Assembly (NCBI GenBank): GCA_017530275.1
Contig: JAFXMP010000084.1
Span: 1 to 29,425 of the forward strand
DNA: 29,425 nucleotides
Direction: 5' to 3'
DNA from: Clostridia bacterium
GTDB taxonomy: Bacteria > Bacillota_A > Clostridia > Christensenellales > Aristaeellaceae
The position numbers and the translations under genes are program-made. The notes below the pieces were generated by a model. That model did not search any database. It was not told where the DNA came from and worked only from the letters and a program-made list of their open reading frames with translations. Below are positions 14,502 through 22,942 of the stretch, piece by piece (position 1 is the first letter of the stretch; each line of letters begins with the position of its first letter).

Positions 14502-16730
14502 ATGCTGAACAAGGAAAACGTGATCGGTGGCCTGCATCGGCTGACCCAGGACGGCGGCCCCGCCCTCAGCTGGTTTGAGGATTCGGGCGTCGGTATTGTA
14601 GAAAAGGACGGCCTGTATTTCAAGGACTTGGCCCGCACCGGCGCGCTGGTTCCTTACGCCGATTGGCGGCTGACACCGGAGGAAAGAGCCAAAGATTTAG
14701 CCTCCCGGCTGACCCTGGAGGAAATCGCCGGGCTGATGCTGTATTCTCCTCATCAGATGGTGCCGCCCCGGGCAGGCGGTCCCTTTCCGGGCACTTTCGC
14801 GGGGAAGCCCTGGGAAGAATCGGGGCGGGAAAAATACGCCCTGTCCGATCAGCAGCAGGCGTTCCTTGAACAGCGGCATATCCGCCATATCCTGATGACA
14901 GCCGTGGATGACGCGGACACCGCCGCCCGCTGGAGCAACGAATTGCAGCATTTAGCGGAAAAGCTGCCCCACGCCATCCCTGTGAACATTTCTTCCGATC
15001 CCCGAAGCGGGGCGAAGGTCTCCGCGGCGGAGTTCAAAACCGCGGGCAGCGATGTGAGCAAATGGCCGGAGGGCTTAGGCTTTGCCGCCTGCTTTGACTC
15101 CCAGGTAGTGAAGCAGTTTGCCCACGACGCTTCTTTGGAATATCGAGCCCTGGGCATTACCACCGCCCTGGGACCACAGATCGATCTGTGTACCGAGCCC
15201 CGCTGGATGCGCTTTCCCGATACGTTGGGCATGAAAACGGAGGACGTGAAAGCGCTGGTGAAAGCCTACTGCGACGGGATGCAGACCACAGAAGGCGCGA
15301 AAGACGGCTGGGGCAAAAGCAGTGTGAACACAATGGTGAAGCATTGGCCCGGCGGCGGAACCGGCGAAGGCGGACGGGACGCCCATTACGCTTTCGGGGC
15401 ATACGCGGTCTATCCCGCGAACAACGCCGCGGAGCATGAAAAGCCCTTCACCGAAGCGGCCTTCCGCCTGGACGGGCCTACCGGATGCGCTTCCGCCGTC
15501 ATGCCCTACTATACGGTATCCTGGGGGCTGGATACGAAGTACGGCAAGAATGTGGGCAACTCCTACAGTAAATATCTCATTCACGATCTGCTGCGCGAAA
15601 AATACGGCTATACCGGCGTGGTATGCACGGATTGGGGCATTACCAAGGACCCGGACCCGAACGTGGACAGCTTTGGCAGCCGATGCTACAACATGCAGGA
15701 ATATACCGAGCCGGAACGGATGCTGATCGCCATCATGAACGGCGTGGATCAGTTCGGCGGCAACGACGATCCTCAGCCCATTTTGGCGGCTTATCGCTTA
15801 GGCTGCGAACAGATCGGCGAAGCCGCCATGCGCGCCCGCATGGAAGCGTCCGCCGCCCGGCTGCTCACCAATATTTTCCGCTGCGGTTTATTCGAGGACC
15901 CCTATTTGAATCCCGAAGAATCCGCCCGGGTAGTAGGCTGCGAAGCTTTCCGCGCCCATGGCATGGAAGCCCAGCGCAAAAGCGTGGTGCTGCTGAAAAA
16001 CAGGAAGGGCATTCTGCCGCTAAAGGAAGGCTTGAAGATTTACGTGCCCACCCGGCACATCGGCCCCTCCAAGAGCTTCTTCCGCACCGACGTGCCCGCC
16101 CAGGACATCGACCCGGTGGCCGATGCAATCATCAGCGAATACGGCGTGCGGGTGTCCTCCCCGGAGGAAGCGGACGCTGCCATCGTGTTCGCGGAAAGCC
16201 CCGCCTGCAATCCTTATTCCAAGGAGGACGCTGAAAAGGGCGGAAACGGCTATCTGCCCATCACCCTGCAATACCGGCCCTATACCGCCGTCAGCGCCCG
16301 GCCTGTGAGCATTGCGGGCGGCGATTTTCGGGAGGCCTTTACCAATCGGAGCTATCAGGGAAAAACCAACACCGCTTACAACGAAGCTGATTTGGATAAC
16401 ATCCTTTTCTGCCGCCGGGCCATGGGCAATAAGCCTGTGATCGTTGTAGAAACCCTGAATAATCCCATGGTGGTGTCCGAGTTCGAGGGCGAAACCGACG
16501 CGCTCCTGGCTGAGTTTGGCGTGTCCCGTCAGGCTGCTCTGGATGTGATTTTCGGCCGTTACGCTCCTCAAGGCCGTTTGCCCGTGCAGCTGCCAAGGGA
16601 TATGGACACCGTGGAACGCCACTGCGAGGATAAAGCGCTGGATCTGATCCCGCATGTGGATGAATCCGGCCATGCCTACGATTATGGCTTCGGGCTGGAC
16701 TATGACGGCAATCCGCTGTCACTTGCCTAA
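14502..16730 (+). CDS. GH3 glycosidase (third family 3 enzyme)
   Basis: A 742-residue family 3 enzyme, distinct from the other two. The barrel comes first: LASRLTLEEIAGLMLYSPHQ near the start, the LGPQIDLCTEPRW block, the KH pair at 280-281 in MVKHWPGGG, and nucleophile Asp377 in VVCTDWGIT. A GH3 C-terminal domain follows (SVVLLKNRKGILPL from about 495) and the protein ends with a short YDYGFGLDY segment and no fibronectin-like domain. The open frame extends 44 codons upstream, but those residues (MFRRMCCYHF onward) are unlike the family and read through the inverted repeat; ATG 14502 has the ribosome site. No signal peptide. Probably an exo-beta-glucosidase acting with the preceding operon. 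Confidence 0.9.
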   Translation: MLNKENVIGGLHRLTQDGGPALSWFEDSGVGIVEKDGLYFKDLARTGALVPYADWRLTPEERAKDLASRLTLEEIAGLMLYSPHQMVPPRAGGPFPGTFAGKPWEESGREKYALSDQQQAFLEQRHIRHILMTAVDDADTAARWSNELQHLAEKLPHAIPVNISSDPRSGAKVSAAEFKTAGSDVSKWPEGLGFAACFDSQVVKQFAHDASLEYRALGITTALGPQIDLCTEPRWMRFPDTLGMKTEDVKALVKAYCDGMQTTEGAKDGWGKSSVNTMVKHWPGGGTGEGGRDAHYAFGAYAVYPANNAAEHEKPFTEAAFRLDGPTGCASAVMPYYTVSWGLDTKYGKNVGNSYSKYLIHDLLREKYGYTGVVCTDWGITKDPDPNVDSFGSRCYNMQEYTEPERMLIAIMNGVDQFGGNDDPQPILAAYRLGCEQIGEAAMRARMEASAARLLTNIFRCGLFEDPYLNPEESARVVGCEAFRAHGMEAQRKSVVLLKNRKGILPLKEGLKIYVPTRHIGPSKSFFRTDVPAQDIDPVADAIISEYGVRVSSPEEADAAIVFAESPACNPYSKEDAEKGGNGYLPITLQYRPYTAVSARPVSIAGGDFREAFTNRSYQGKTNTAYNEADLDNILFCRRAMGNKPVIVVETLNNPMVVSEFEGETDALLAEFGVSRQAALDVIFGRYAPQGRLPVQLPRDMDTVERHCEDKALDLIPHVDESGHAYDYGFGLDYDGNPLSLA

Positions 16731-16797
16731 TATCTGTTTCTAAATCCGGAAAGCTGCATTTGGGGCATCTCAGCCTGCACTTCCGTGTTGCTTTTCT

Positions 16798-17037
16798 TCA
16801 AAAGGAAGCCGCTTTTTCAAAATCAATGCAATCCCAGCTTAATCCAATGATTTCGCTTTCCCTCATTCCAGTGAATGCTGCAATGTAGAAAAGCGGTTTC
16901 AAAGGATAGACTGCAATAGCGTTTAGGAATGCGGAAAATTCATCATCCTGCAAGGGGCGCATCTTTTTAGGAGGTTCGTCATACGAAGGCACTTTCGCTT
17001 TACTATGCTTCCAGCGATACCCGCCTGCATGTAGCAA
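16798..17037 (-). pseudogene. Tyrosine recombinase (phage/Tn916-type integrase) fragment
   Basis: About 65 residues on the minus strand match the start of the catalytic domain of integrases: PPKKMRPLQDDEFSAFLNAI, then LFYIAAFTGMRESEIIGLSW and DCIDFEKA. The TGMRESEI arginine is the first catalytic Arg. The frame then stops at once (SF-stop); the second Arg, His and Tyr box are missing, as is the DNA-binding N-terminal half. Residues before about 16998 do not look like the family, so the ATG at 17037 is probably fortuitous. It is a dead scar of an integrative element. No attachment repeat or other element gene is visible beside it. Confidence 0.7.
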
Positions 17038-17096
17038 CTACTGACATTGGACCGTCCGTTTTACTCTTTTCCAGCATAAATTTTCCATATTTTAGC

Positions 17097-17126
17097 TTGA
17101 AAACTGCCGCTTGCTTTTGCTATAAT
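17097..17126 (+). promoter_or_regulatory. Sigma-A promoter for the dehydrogenase/reductase pair
   Basis: TTGAAA (17097-17102) and TATAAT (17121-17126) are 18 bases apart, about 90 bases before the dehydrogenase ATG. Confidence 0.6.
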
Positions 17127-17223
17127 GAGAAAGAAACAGGGAAAGACCTTGCCCACAGCCAAAAAACATCAAACTTCACAATACTGAAAAAAAGACAGAG
17201 AAGGGAAACCGAAAGAGGTGAAC

Positions 17224-18186
17224 ATGAAAAGAAAGCTGATTGTGGTGAATGACGCGCTGAATGACGGACATCGAGCGCTGATTCACGGCGCAGCTGAAAA
17301 GAACGGCTTTGAAGCGCTGTTTTTTGACACGAGCGCCCAGGCTCTGCCCTTCCTTGCCGACGCGGAAATCGTTTTTGGCCAGTCTCGGACCCTGGCGAAA
17401 AACAGCCCGCGCCTTCGCTGGCTCTGCACGCCATCTGCCGGCATAGATCAGTTTACAGCGCCCGGCGCGTTCGCCTCGCCTGACGCCGTGCTGACCAATT
17501 CCTCCGGCGCTTACGGTGTGACCATCGCGGAACACATCGTGATGGCGACCCTGGAAATGCTGCGCCGCCAGATAGACTACGCCGCCATCGTCAGCCGCCG
17601 GGAATGGGTCCGCAATCTGCCGGTGCGTTCCATCAAAGGCAGCCGGATCACGCTGCTGGGTACCGGCGATATCGGCCGGGAAGCCGCAGTGCGGCTGCGT
17701 GCCTTCGATCCCGCCTGCCTGCTGGGCGTCAATCGAAGCGGAAAAAAAACCCAAGGGCTGTTTGACCGGGTGATTTCCCAGGAACAGCTGGATAGCGTGC
17801 TGCCTGAAACCGATATCCTGGTGATTTCGCTGCCCGGCACCAAAGAAACCTGGCATATGCTGGACGCCCGCCGCCTTAAGCTGCTGCCCGGTCAGGCGCT
17901 GGTGATCAATGTGGGCCGGGGCACGGTGATCGATCAAAAAGCGCTGGAAAACGAATTGCGCGAAGGCCGCCTGTGCGCCGCCCTGGATGTATTCGAGCAG
18001 GAACCCCTGCCCCCTGACGATCCCCTGTGGGACTGCCCCAACCTGCTGATCGCCCCCCACGTGGCGGGCAATATGACCTTACCTTACACCAAGGACCGCA
18101 TCGTGGAACTGTTCCTGGAGGATTTTGAAAACTACTGCGCGGGCAGGCCTCTCAAGCGGCGGGTTGACTTGAAAAAGGGATACTGA
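17224..18186 (+). CDS. D-isomer-specific 2-hydroxyacid dehydrogenase
   Basis: A 320-residue NAD(P)-dependent enzyme interconverting a 2-oxo acid and a D-2-hydroxy acid. The nucleotide-binding motif is LLGTGDIG, and the catalytic triad is visible as Arg in VINVGRGTVID, Glu in DVFEQEPLP and His in LIAPHVAGN. PSAGIDQF and SSGAYGVTIAEH are family landmarks of the substrate domain. The substrate is not evident; it resembles the short glyoxylate/hydroxypyruvate-like or uncharacterised subgroup. I take ATG 17224 with AGAGG 5 bases upstream; GTG 17218 is an in-frame alternative adding two residues. The aldo/keto reductase begins 49 bases after the stop with no terminator, so they are likely co-transcribed. 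Confidence 0.9.
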   Translation: MKRKLIVVNDALNDGHRALIHGAAEKNGFEALFFDTSAQALPFLADAEIVFGQSRTLAKNSPRLRWLCTPSAGIDQFTAPGAFASPDAVLTNSSGAYGVTIAEHIVMATLEMLRRQIDYAAIVSRREWVRNLPVRSIKGSRITLLGTGDIGREAAVRLRAFDPACLLGVNRSGKKTQGLFDRVISQEQLDSVLPETDILVISLPGTKETWHMLDARRLKLLPGQALVINVGRGTVIDQKALENELREGRLCAALDVFEQEPLPPDDPLWDCPNLLIAPHVAGNMTLPYTKDRIVELFLEDFENYCAGRPLKRRVDLKKGY

Positions 18187-18235
18187 TTCAGAACAGATTA
18201 TGGAGCGCTCACGCGAACGAAGAGGAGGAAAGTTG

Positions 18236-19384
18236 ATGCAATACGTACCTTTTGGCAAACACGGCTTTGACGTTTCCCGGCTGGGCTTTGGCTGCATGCG
18301 CCTGCCCACGAAGCAGGAGGGAGAACAGCGGGTGGTGGACCAGGAAGCCGCCATCGCCCTGATCCGCCGGGGCATCGACGGGGGTATCACCTACGTGGAT
18401 ACCGCTTATCCCTACCATAACGGGCAAAGCGAGATCGTGGTTGGAAAAGCCCTGAAAAACGGCTACCGGGAACGGGTGACCCTGACCACCAAGCTGCCTA
18501 TCTGGGCAGTGAATGAAGAAAAGGACATGAACCGCCTGCTGGATGAGCAGCTGAAAAAGCTGGACGTGCCCTACGTGGATTTTTACCTGCTCCACGCCAT
18601 GGGCAATGACCGGCTGGATAAAATGCAGGCGTTCCATTACAAGGATTTTCTGAAGGAAGCTCTGGGAGACGGCCGCATCAAGCGCGCGGGCTTTTCCTTC
18701 CACGACGGAAAGGAAGCGTTCCTGCGCATGCTGCACGATTACGACAACTGGGGCATGGCCCAGATCCAGTTCAATTATCTGGACGATCAGGAGCAGGCTA
18801 CGGTGGACGGCCTGCGCGAAGCCGGACGGATGGGCATTCCCATCGTGGTGATGGAGCCCCTGCGGGGCGGCGCGCTGGCGAATCCGCCCCAGAACGTGCG
18901 GGAATTGATGGAAAACAATCCCCACCAGCGCAGCGCTGTGGAATGGGCTTTCGCCTTCATCGCCGATTATCCCGAGGTCGCCACCATTCTAAGCGGCATG
19001 AGCAGTCAGGAGCAGCTGGACGATAACCTGCGCATTTTTGACACCCTCACCGTTGGCGGCATGACGGAGGCCGACCGGCAGTTCGCCAAGGAACTCAAGC
19101 AAGCTTATCTCTCCCGCATGCCCGTCAAGTGCACAGCCTGCCAGTACTGCCAGCCCTGCCCCCAGAACGTACATATCCCCGACATTTTCCAGGCGTACAA
19201 CAGCGCCAAAATGTTCGACAACATGGGGAATTTCCAAAGGCGCTATAAGGATCTGGCCGATAAAGGCTTCGACGCCTCCCAGTGTGTGCAGTGCGGCGCT
19301 TGCGAGGCCGCCTGTCCCCAGCACTTGACCATCATCGACTGGCTGCAAACAATTAACCGGGAATACCGGGAAACGGCAAAATGA
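18236..19384 (+). CDS. Aldo/keto reductase with C-terminal ferredoxin-like [4Fe-4S] domain
   Basis: A 382-residue oxidoreductase. The N-terminal barrel has the aldo/keto reductase tetrad: Asp and Tyr in YVDTAYPYHNG, Lys in TLTTKLP and His in YLLHAMG. The C-terminus adds two Cys clusters, CTACQYCQPCP and CVQCGACEAACP, in the pattern of two [4Fe-4S] clusters, so electrons may pass to or from a ferredoxin rather than only NADPH. This fused form is widespread in anaerobic Clostridia and mostly of unknown substrate. ATG 18236 lies behind GAGGAGG; the frame extends 12 codons further upstream without a good ribosome site. A strong terminator follows. Confidence 0.92.
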   Translation: MQYVPFGKHGFDVSRLGFGCMRLPTKQEGEQRVVDQEAAIALIRRGIDGGITYVDTAYPYHNGQSEIVVGKALKNGYRERVTLTTKLPIWAVNEEKDMNRLLDEQLKKLDVPYVDFYLLHAMGNDRLDKMQAFHYKDFLKEALGDGRIKRAGFSFHDGKEAFLRMLHDYDNWGMAQIQFNYLDDQEQATVDGLREAGRMGIPIVVMEPLRGGALANPPQNVRELMENNPHQRSAVEWAFAFIADYPEVATILSGMSSQEQLDDNLRIFDTLTVGGMTEADRQFAKELKQAYLSRMPVKCTACQYCQPCPQNVHIPDIFQAYNSAKMFDNMGNFQRRYKDLADKGFDASQCVQCGACEAACPQHLTIIDWLQTINREYRETAK

Positions 19385-19390
19385 TCTTCC

Positions 19391-19426
19391 AAACGGGGTT
19401 TCCCAAACTGGAAAGCCCCGTTTTTT
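19391..19426 (+). terminator. Rho-independent terminator after the reductase gene
   Basis: AAACGGGGTTTCC (19391-19403) pairs with GGAAAGCCCCGTTT (19410-19423) with one bulged base, and the T-tract runs to 19426. Confidence 0.85.
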
Positions 19427-19430
19427 GTTA

Positions 19431-19459
19431 TTGCCAAGCCGCCCTCCCGATGATACAAT
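19431..19459 (+). promoter_or_regulatory. Sigma-A promoter for lgt
   Basis: TTGCCA (19431-19436) and TACAAT (19454-19459) with a 17-base spacer, placed just after the previous terminator and about 60 bases before lgt. Confidence 0.6.
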
Positions 19460-19520
19460 AACCGCATATCCATCCGCGGCCCGGGGAAAAATGGAAAAAA
19501 GGCCGCAAGGAGGGCTGCGT

Positions 19521-20276
19521 ATGCAGAGGCTGCTGTTTGGTGTGATCCCCATTTATGGTTTGCTCATCGCCGGGGCCATGGCTTTAGGCGTGTTTTTATG
19601 CTCCCGCCAGGAAAAAAGGCTGGGGCTTCCCAAGGATACGGCCATCGATTTTGCTTTGTGGGTGCTTCCCGCCGCCATTGTGGGGGCGCGGCTGTATTAC
19701 GTGGCCTTTCAGTGGCCCACGTACGCTTCTAATCCCGTGCGCATCCTGTACCTGTGGGAAGGCGGACTGGCGATTTACGGCGGCGTGATCGGCGGGGCCA
19801 TCGCCGCGCTGCTTTTTTCCCGCGTCAAAAAGGTTTCCTTCGCCGCTCTGGCGGATATGGTGGCTCCGGTGCTGATCTTAGGCCAGGCCATCGGCCGGTG
19901 GGGCAACTTCGTGAATCAGGAAGCTTACGGCCAGGTGATCGGTAATCCGGCGCTGCAATTCTTCCCCCTGGCGGTGTTCGTCGATGGGGAATGGCACATG
20001 GCCACTTTTTTCTATGAATCCCTGTGGAACGTCATCGGCTTCCTGTTCCTGTGGCTGAACCGGAAGCGCGTCAAGGTCCGGGGCAATCTGTTCCTGGTCT
20101 ACCTCGTCTGGTACGGCTTGGGCCGGGCGGTGATCGAGGGCCTGCGCACCGACAGCCTGATGTGGGGCAATGTACGGGTCAGCCAAGTCCTGTCCGTGCT
20201 GCTGTGCGTCGGCGCGGGCATCGCGCTGCTGGTCCGGCGGCGGAAAACACAAAAGCAAGAGACTTCGGAGGCATGA
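19521..20276 (+). CDS. lgt: Prolipoprotein diacylglyceryl transferase
   Basis: A 251-residue integral membrane enzyme that transfers diacylglycerol from phosphatidylglycerol to the lipobox Cys of prolipoproteins, the first step of lipoprotein maturation. The Lgt signature is clear: GRWGNFVNQEAYG around residues 128-140. Other family blocks are ARLYYV in the second helix, the WEGGLAIYGGVIGG loop and the terminal YGLGRAVIEGLRTD. About seven hydrophobic segments are seen. The start is ATG 19521 behind AAGGAGGG; the frame runs 32 codons further upstream but those residues are not hydrophobic and cross the promoter. The Nudix gene starts one base after its stop, so translation is coupled. Confidence 0.95.
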   Translation: MQRLLFGVIPIYGLLIAGAMALGVFLCSRQEKRLGLPKDTAIDFALWVLPAAIVGARLYYVAFQWPTYASNPVRILYLWEGGLAIYGGVIGGAIAALLFSRVKKVSFAALADMVAPVLILGQAIGRWGNFVNQEAYGQVIGNPALQFFPLAVFVDGEWHMATFFYESLWNVIGFLFLWLNRKRVKVRGNLFLVYLVWYGLGRAVIEGLRTDSLMWGNVRVSQVLSVLLCVGAGIALLVRRRKTQKQETSEA

Positions 20277-20277
20277 C

Positions 20278-20748
20278 ATGCGGCTCACCACCCTATGCTA
20301 TATCGAAAAAGACGGCTGCTACCTGATGCTGCACCGCATCAAAAAAGCCCAGGACGAAAACCAGGGCAAATGGATCGGCATCGGCGGGCATTTGGAGGAA
20401 AACGAATCCCCGGAGGAATGCGTGCTGCGGGAGGCAAAAGAAGAGACCGGCCTCACGTTGACCGGCCTGCGCCTGCGGGGCATCATTACCTTTATCCTGC
20501 CCGATTGGGGAAACGAGCTCACCTTTTTGTACACTGCAAAAACGCTTGATTCCACCCTGCCGGAATGCCCGGAGGGGGTTCTAAAGTGGGTGCCGGTGGA
20601 CCAGGTGGACAGCCTGCCCCTCTGGGAAGGGGACAAGGTGTTCCTGCCACTGCTTCGCACGCGGGAGGACTGCTTTTCCCTGAAATTGATCTATCGGCCC
20701 GGCGGAGAGCTGGCGGGTTATGTGCTGGATGGCGGAATGGCGCCCTGA
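20278..20748 (+). CDS. Nudix (MutT-like) hydrolase
   Basis: A 156-residue cytoplasmic Nudix pyrophosphohydrolase. The Nudix box is complete: GGHLEENESPEECVLREAKE followed by ETGL, providing the metal-binding Glu residues. It begins RLTTLCYIEKDGCYLMLHR, which resembles 8-oxo-dGTP diphosphatases of Firmicutes, so removal of oxidised nucleotides is plausible; other nucleoside diphosphate-linked substrates cannot be excluded. ATG 20278 follows GGAGG located in the end of lgt. The open frame continues upstream inside lgt without biological meaning. A terminator follows at 20766. Confidence 0.9.
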   Translation: MRLTTLCYIEKDGCYLMLHRIKKAQDENQGKWIGIGGHLEENESPEECVLREAKEETGLTLTGLRLRGIITFILPDWGNELTFLYTAKTLDSTLPECPEGVLKWVPVDQVDSLPLWEGDKVFLPLLRTREDCFSLKLIYRPGGELAGYVLDGGMAP

Positions 20749-20765
20749 TAGACGGTTATAGAACG

Positions 20766-20793
20766 ATGAGGCGGGGACCGTTCCCCGCCTCAT
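20766..20793. terminator. Hairpin terminator between convergent genes
   Basis: ATGAGGCGGGGA (20766-20777) pairs with TCCCCGCCTCAT (20782-20793). It sits between the Nudix stop and the convergent oxidoreductase stop (20818) and could serve both, though the T-tract (ATTCTCGTTT) is weak. Confidence 0.65.
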
Positions 20794-20817
20794 TCTCGTT
20801 TCAGCCCTCGAACAGAA

Positions 20818-21855
20818 TCAACCATTGATCCGCACTGTGCGTCCTGTCCGGGAGGATTCCTCCGCGGCGAACACGGCGCGCATGGCGGTGAGCACACTTT
20901 CCCCGGAGATGCAGGGCTTTTTCGGGTTCATTAAATGATCCACGAACAGATCGATCACGCCGGACTTGCTCTGCGCGTCGTTTGTTTGGATGGAGTCCAG
21001 ATCAAAGAATTCCTCCCCCGCCCCCCGCTTCTGCAATACGATGCTGTGGGCGGGGTTTTCATAGATCCGCATCACGCCCTCCGTTCCGTACAGCACAGTG
21101 GAATTGTCCTCGCCCCAGTAATCGGTCCAGGAAACGGCCATCACGCCCTCCGCGCCGCCGCTTAGGCGGTAAATGCACATGGCGTTGTCATCCACAGAAA
21201 TGGGCGTGCCGTCAGCGTACTTTTTATCCAGAGTGGAAAGGCGGGCGGAGACCTCGGTGATGGTCTGGCCGGTGAGGAACTGAATCAGATCGGTTTTGTG
21301 CACGCCTAAATCGGCCATCACGCCCATTGCGGCTTTGTTTTTATCAAAAAACCAGGTGTTGGCTCCCGGGTCCACGCTCCAGGTTTCCGGCCCGCAGTGC
21401 CGGAAAGCCACGGTAAAGGTGATCACCCGGCCGATGGCTCCCGCTTCGATCAGTTCCCGGGCTTTCACATGGGCGGCAGCCAGGCGCTGATTCTGGCCGA
21501 TCATGAGCGTCTTTCCGTTCTTCCGGGCCGTAAGCACCATGCGCTCGCAGTCTTCCAGCGTGGTGGCCATTGGTTTCTCACACAGCACATGCTTGCCCGC
21601 GTTCAGCGCGGCCACCGTCATATCCGCGTGGGCGGCGTTGGCAGCGCATACGCTGACGGCGTCGATGGACGGGGCCGCCAGCATCGCTTCATAGGAACCG
21701 TATGCCTTCGCCCCATATTCCCGGGCCAGGCTTTCAGCGCGTTCCCGATTCAGGTCGAAAAGACCAGCGATTTGAGCGTCAGGATGGGCCCTGTATTCCG
21801 GCAGGTGCCGCACTTGGGCGATTTTTCCGCAGCCCGCGATACCAACGCGAATCAT
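20818..21855 (-). CDS. Gfo/Idh/MocA family oxidoreductase
   Basis: A 345-residue NAD(P)-dependent sugar or polyol dehydrogenase-type enzyme. The Rossmann motif is GIAGCGKIA (5-13); the conserved EKP lysine motif is at 93-95 (CEKPMATT); the second-domain catalytic pattern DLGVH (182-186) is present. It is the last gene of the sugar ABC operon, 29 bases after the permease, and GGAGG precedes its ATG. It probably oxidises the imported sugar or inositol-like compound, or modifies a derivative; the exact substrate cannot be told. Confidence 0.9.
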   Translation of the reverse strand: MIRVGIAGCGKIAQVRHLPEYRAHPDAQIAGLFDLNRERAESLAREYGAKAYGSYEAMLAAPSIDAVSVCAANAAHADMTVAALNAGKHVLCEKPMATTLEDCERMVLTARKNGKTLMIGQNQRLAAAHVKARELIEAGAIGRVITFTVAFRHCGPETWSVDPGANTWFFDKNKAAMGVMADLGVHKTDLIQFLTGQTITEVSARLSTLDKKYADGTPISVDDNAMCIYRLSGGAEGVMAVSWTDYWGEDNSTVLYGTEGVMRIYENPAHSIVLQKRGAGEEFFDLDSIQTNDAQSKSGVIDLFVDHLMNPKKPCISGESVLTAMRAVFAAEESSRTGRTVRING

Positions 21856-21884
21856 CTGTTTTCCTCCCTTCTCCGTTCTCCCGG

Positions 21885-22925
21885 TTACGACGCCCTTTCC
21901 TTCTTCTGCAGCAGCACAGCCGCCACTACGATAAAGCCCTTGAAGGCTTCCCGCAGGAAGGTGGGCACGCCCACCAGATTCAGCAGGTTATTCATCACGG
22001 CGATGATCAGCATGCCCAGCACCGTGCCGACAACGGACCCCTTGCCGCCGCTCATGCTGGTGCCGCCCACCACTACGGCGGCGATGGCGTCCATTTCGTA
22101 TCCGCTGCCCGCATTGGCGTAGTCCATGCTGCCGATGCGGGCGATATTGATGACCGCCGCCACGGAAACCAGCGCGCCGGAAAGCACATACACCAGGGTC
22201 TTGACCCGTTCCACATTGATACCGGACAGCCGTGCCGCCCGTTCATTGGAGCCGATGGCGTACACGTGCCTGCCGAAGGGTGTTTTGCGGGCCAGGATAT
22301 ACAGCAGCGCGGCGATTACCAGCCAATAAATGATGGGCAGGATGATTTCCCCGCCGATGGTGGTGTTGGTGATGGCCCGGAATTCCTTGGGCACCTTCAC
22401 GCCCGCCGTCTGCATGAAATACTGGGTAACGCTGCGGCAAATCTTCATCATGCCCAGGGTGGCAATGAAAGCGGGGATACGGCTCCGGGCAATAAGCAGG
22501 CCGTTGATAGAGCCGATCACGCAGCCCGCCGCCAGAGCGGCCAGGATGCCGATGATAAAGGCGGGCGTGCCGGTGATCCCAACAGCGGTGAGCAGGCCGC
22601 CCGCGTTGCTGTTGATCAGCACCATCATGATCGCGCCTACCGCCACCAGGGTGGACCCCACAGCCAGGTCGATGCCGCCGGAAATGATCACGAAGGTCAT
22701 GCCCAAGGCCACCACGCCCACCGGCGCGTTATTGCGCAGGATGTTGATCCAGTTTTTGCCCCAGTTGGCAAACCAATCCCCGAAGCTGGGAAAATCAAAT
22801 CCCAGGGCGATGGTCTGCACAAGAATCATCAGGATCAGCACCAAACCGGTGGAATATAGCGGGTTTTCCTGCCATTTTTGGACGAACCTCTGGAAGAAGC
22901 TGTTCCTTTTTGCTTTTTCCGCCAT
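21885..22925 (-). CDS. Sugar ABC transporter permease, RbsC type
   Basis: A 346-residue membrane permease of the ribose/xylose/galactoside (CUT2) class. Landmarks are ISGGIDLAVGS after the second hydrophobic segment, IPAFIATLGMM, the cytoplasmic loop YAIGSNERAARLSGINV and YEMDAIAAVVVGGTSMSGGK near the C-terminus. About eight to ten hydrophobic segments are present. It starts 17 bases after the ATPase stop, with GGAGGG before its ATG. CUT2 permeases form a homodimer with one double-domain ATPase, which matches the gene content here. Confidence 0.93.
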   Translation of the reverse strand: MAEKAKRNSFFQRFVQKWQENPLYSTGLVLILMILVQTIALGFDFPSFGDWFANWGKNWINILRNNAPVGVVALGMTFVIISGGIDLAVGSTLVAVGAIMMVLINSNAGGLLTAVGITGTPAFIIGILAALAAGCVIGSINGLLIARSRIPAFIATLGMMKICRSVTQYFMQTAGVKVPKEFRAITNTTIGGEIILPIIYWLVIAALLYILARKTPFGRHVYAIGSNERAARLSGINVERVKTLVYVLSGALVSVAAVINIARIGSMDYANAGSGYEMDAIAAVVVGGTSMSGGKGSVVGTVLGMLIIAVMNNLLNLVGVPTFLREAFKGFIVVAAVLLQKKERAS

Positions 22926-22942
22926 TGTATCTGCCCTCCTCG

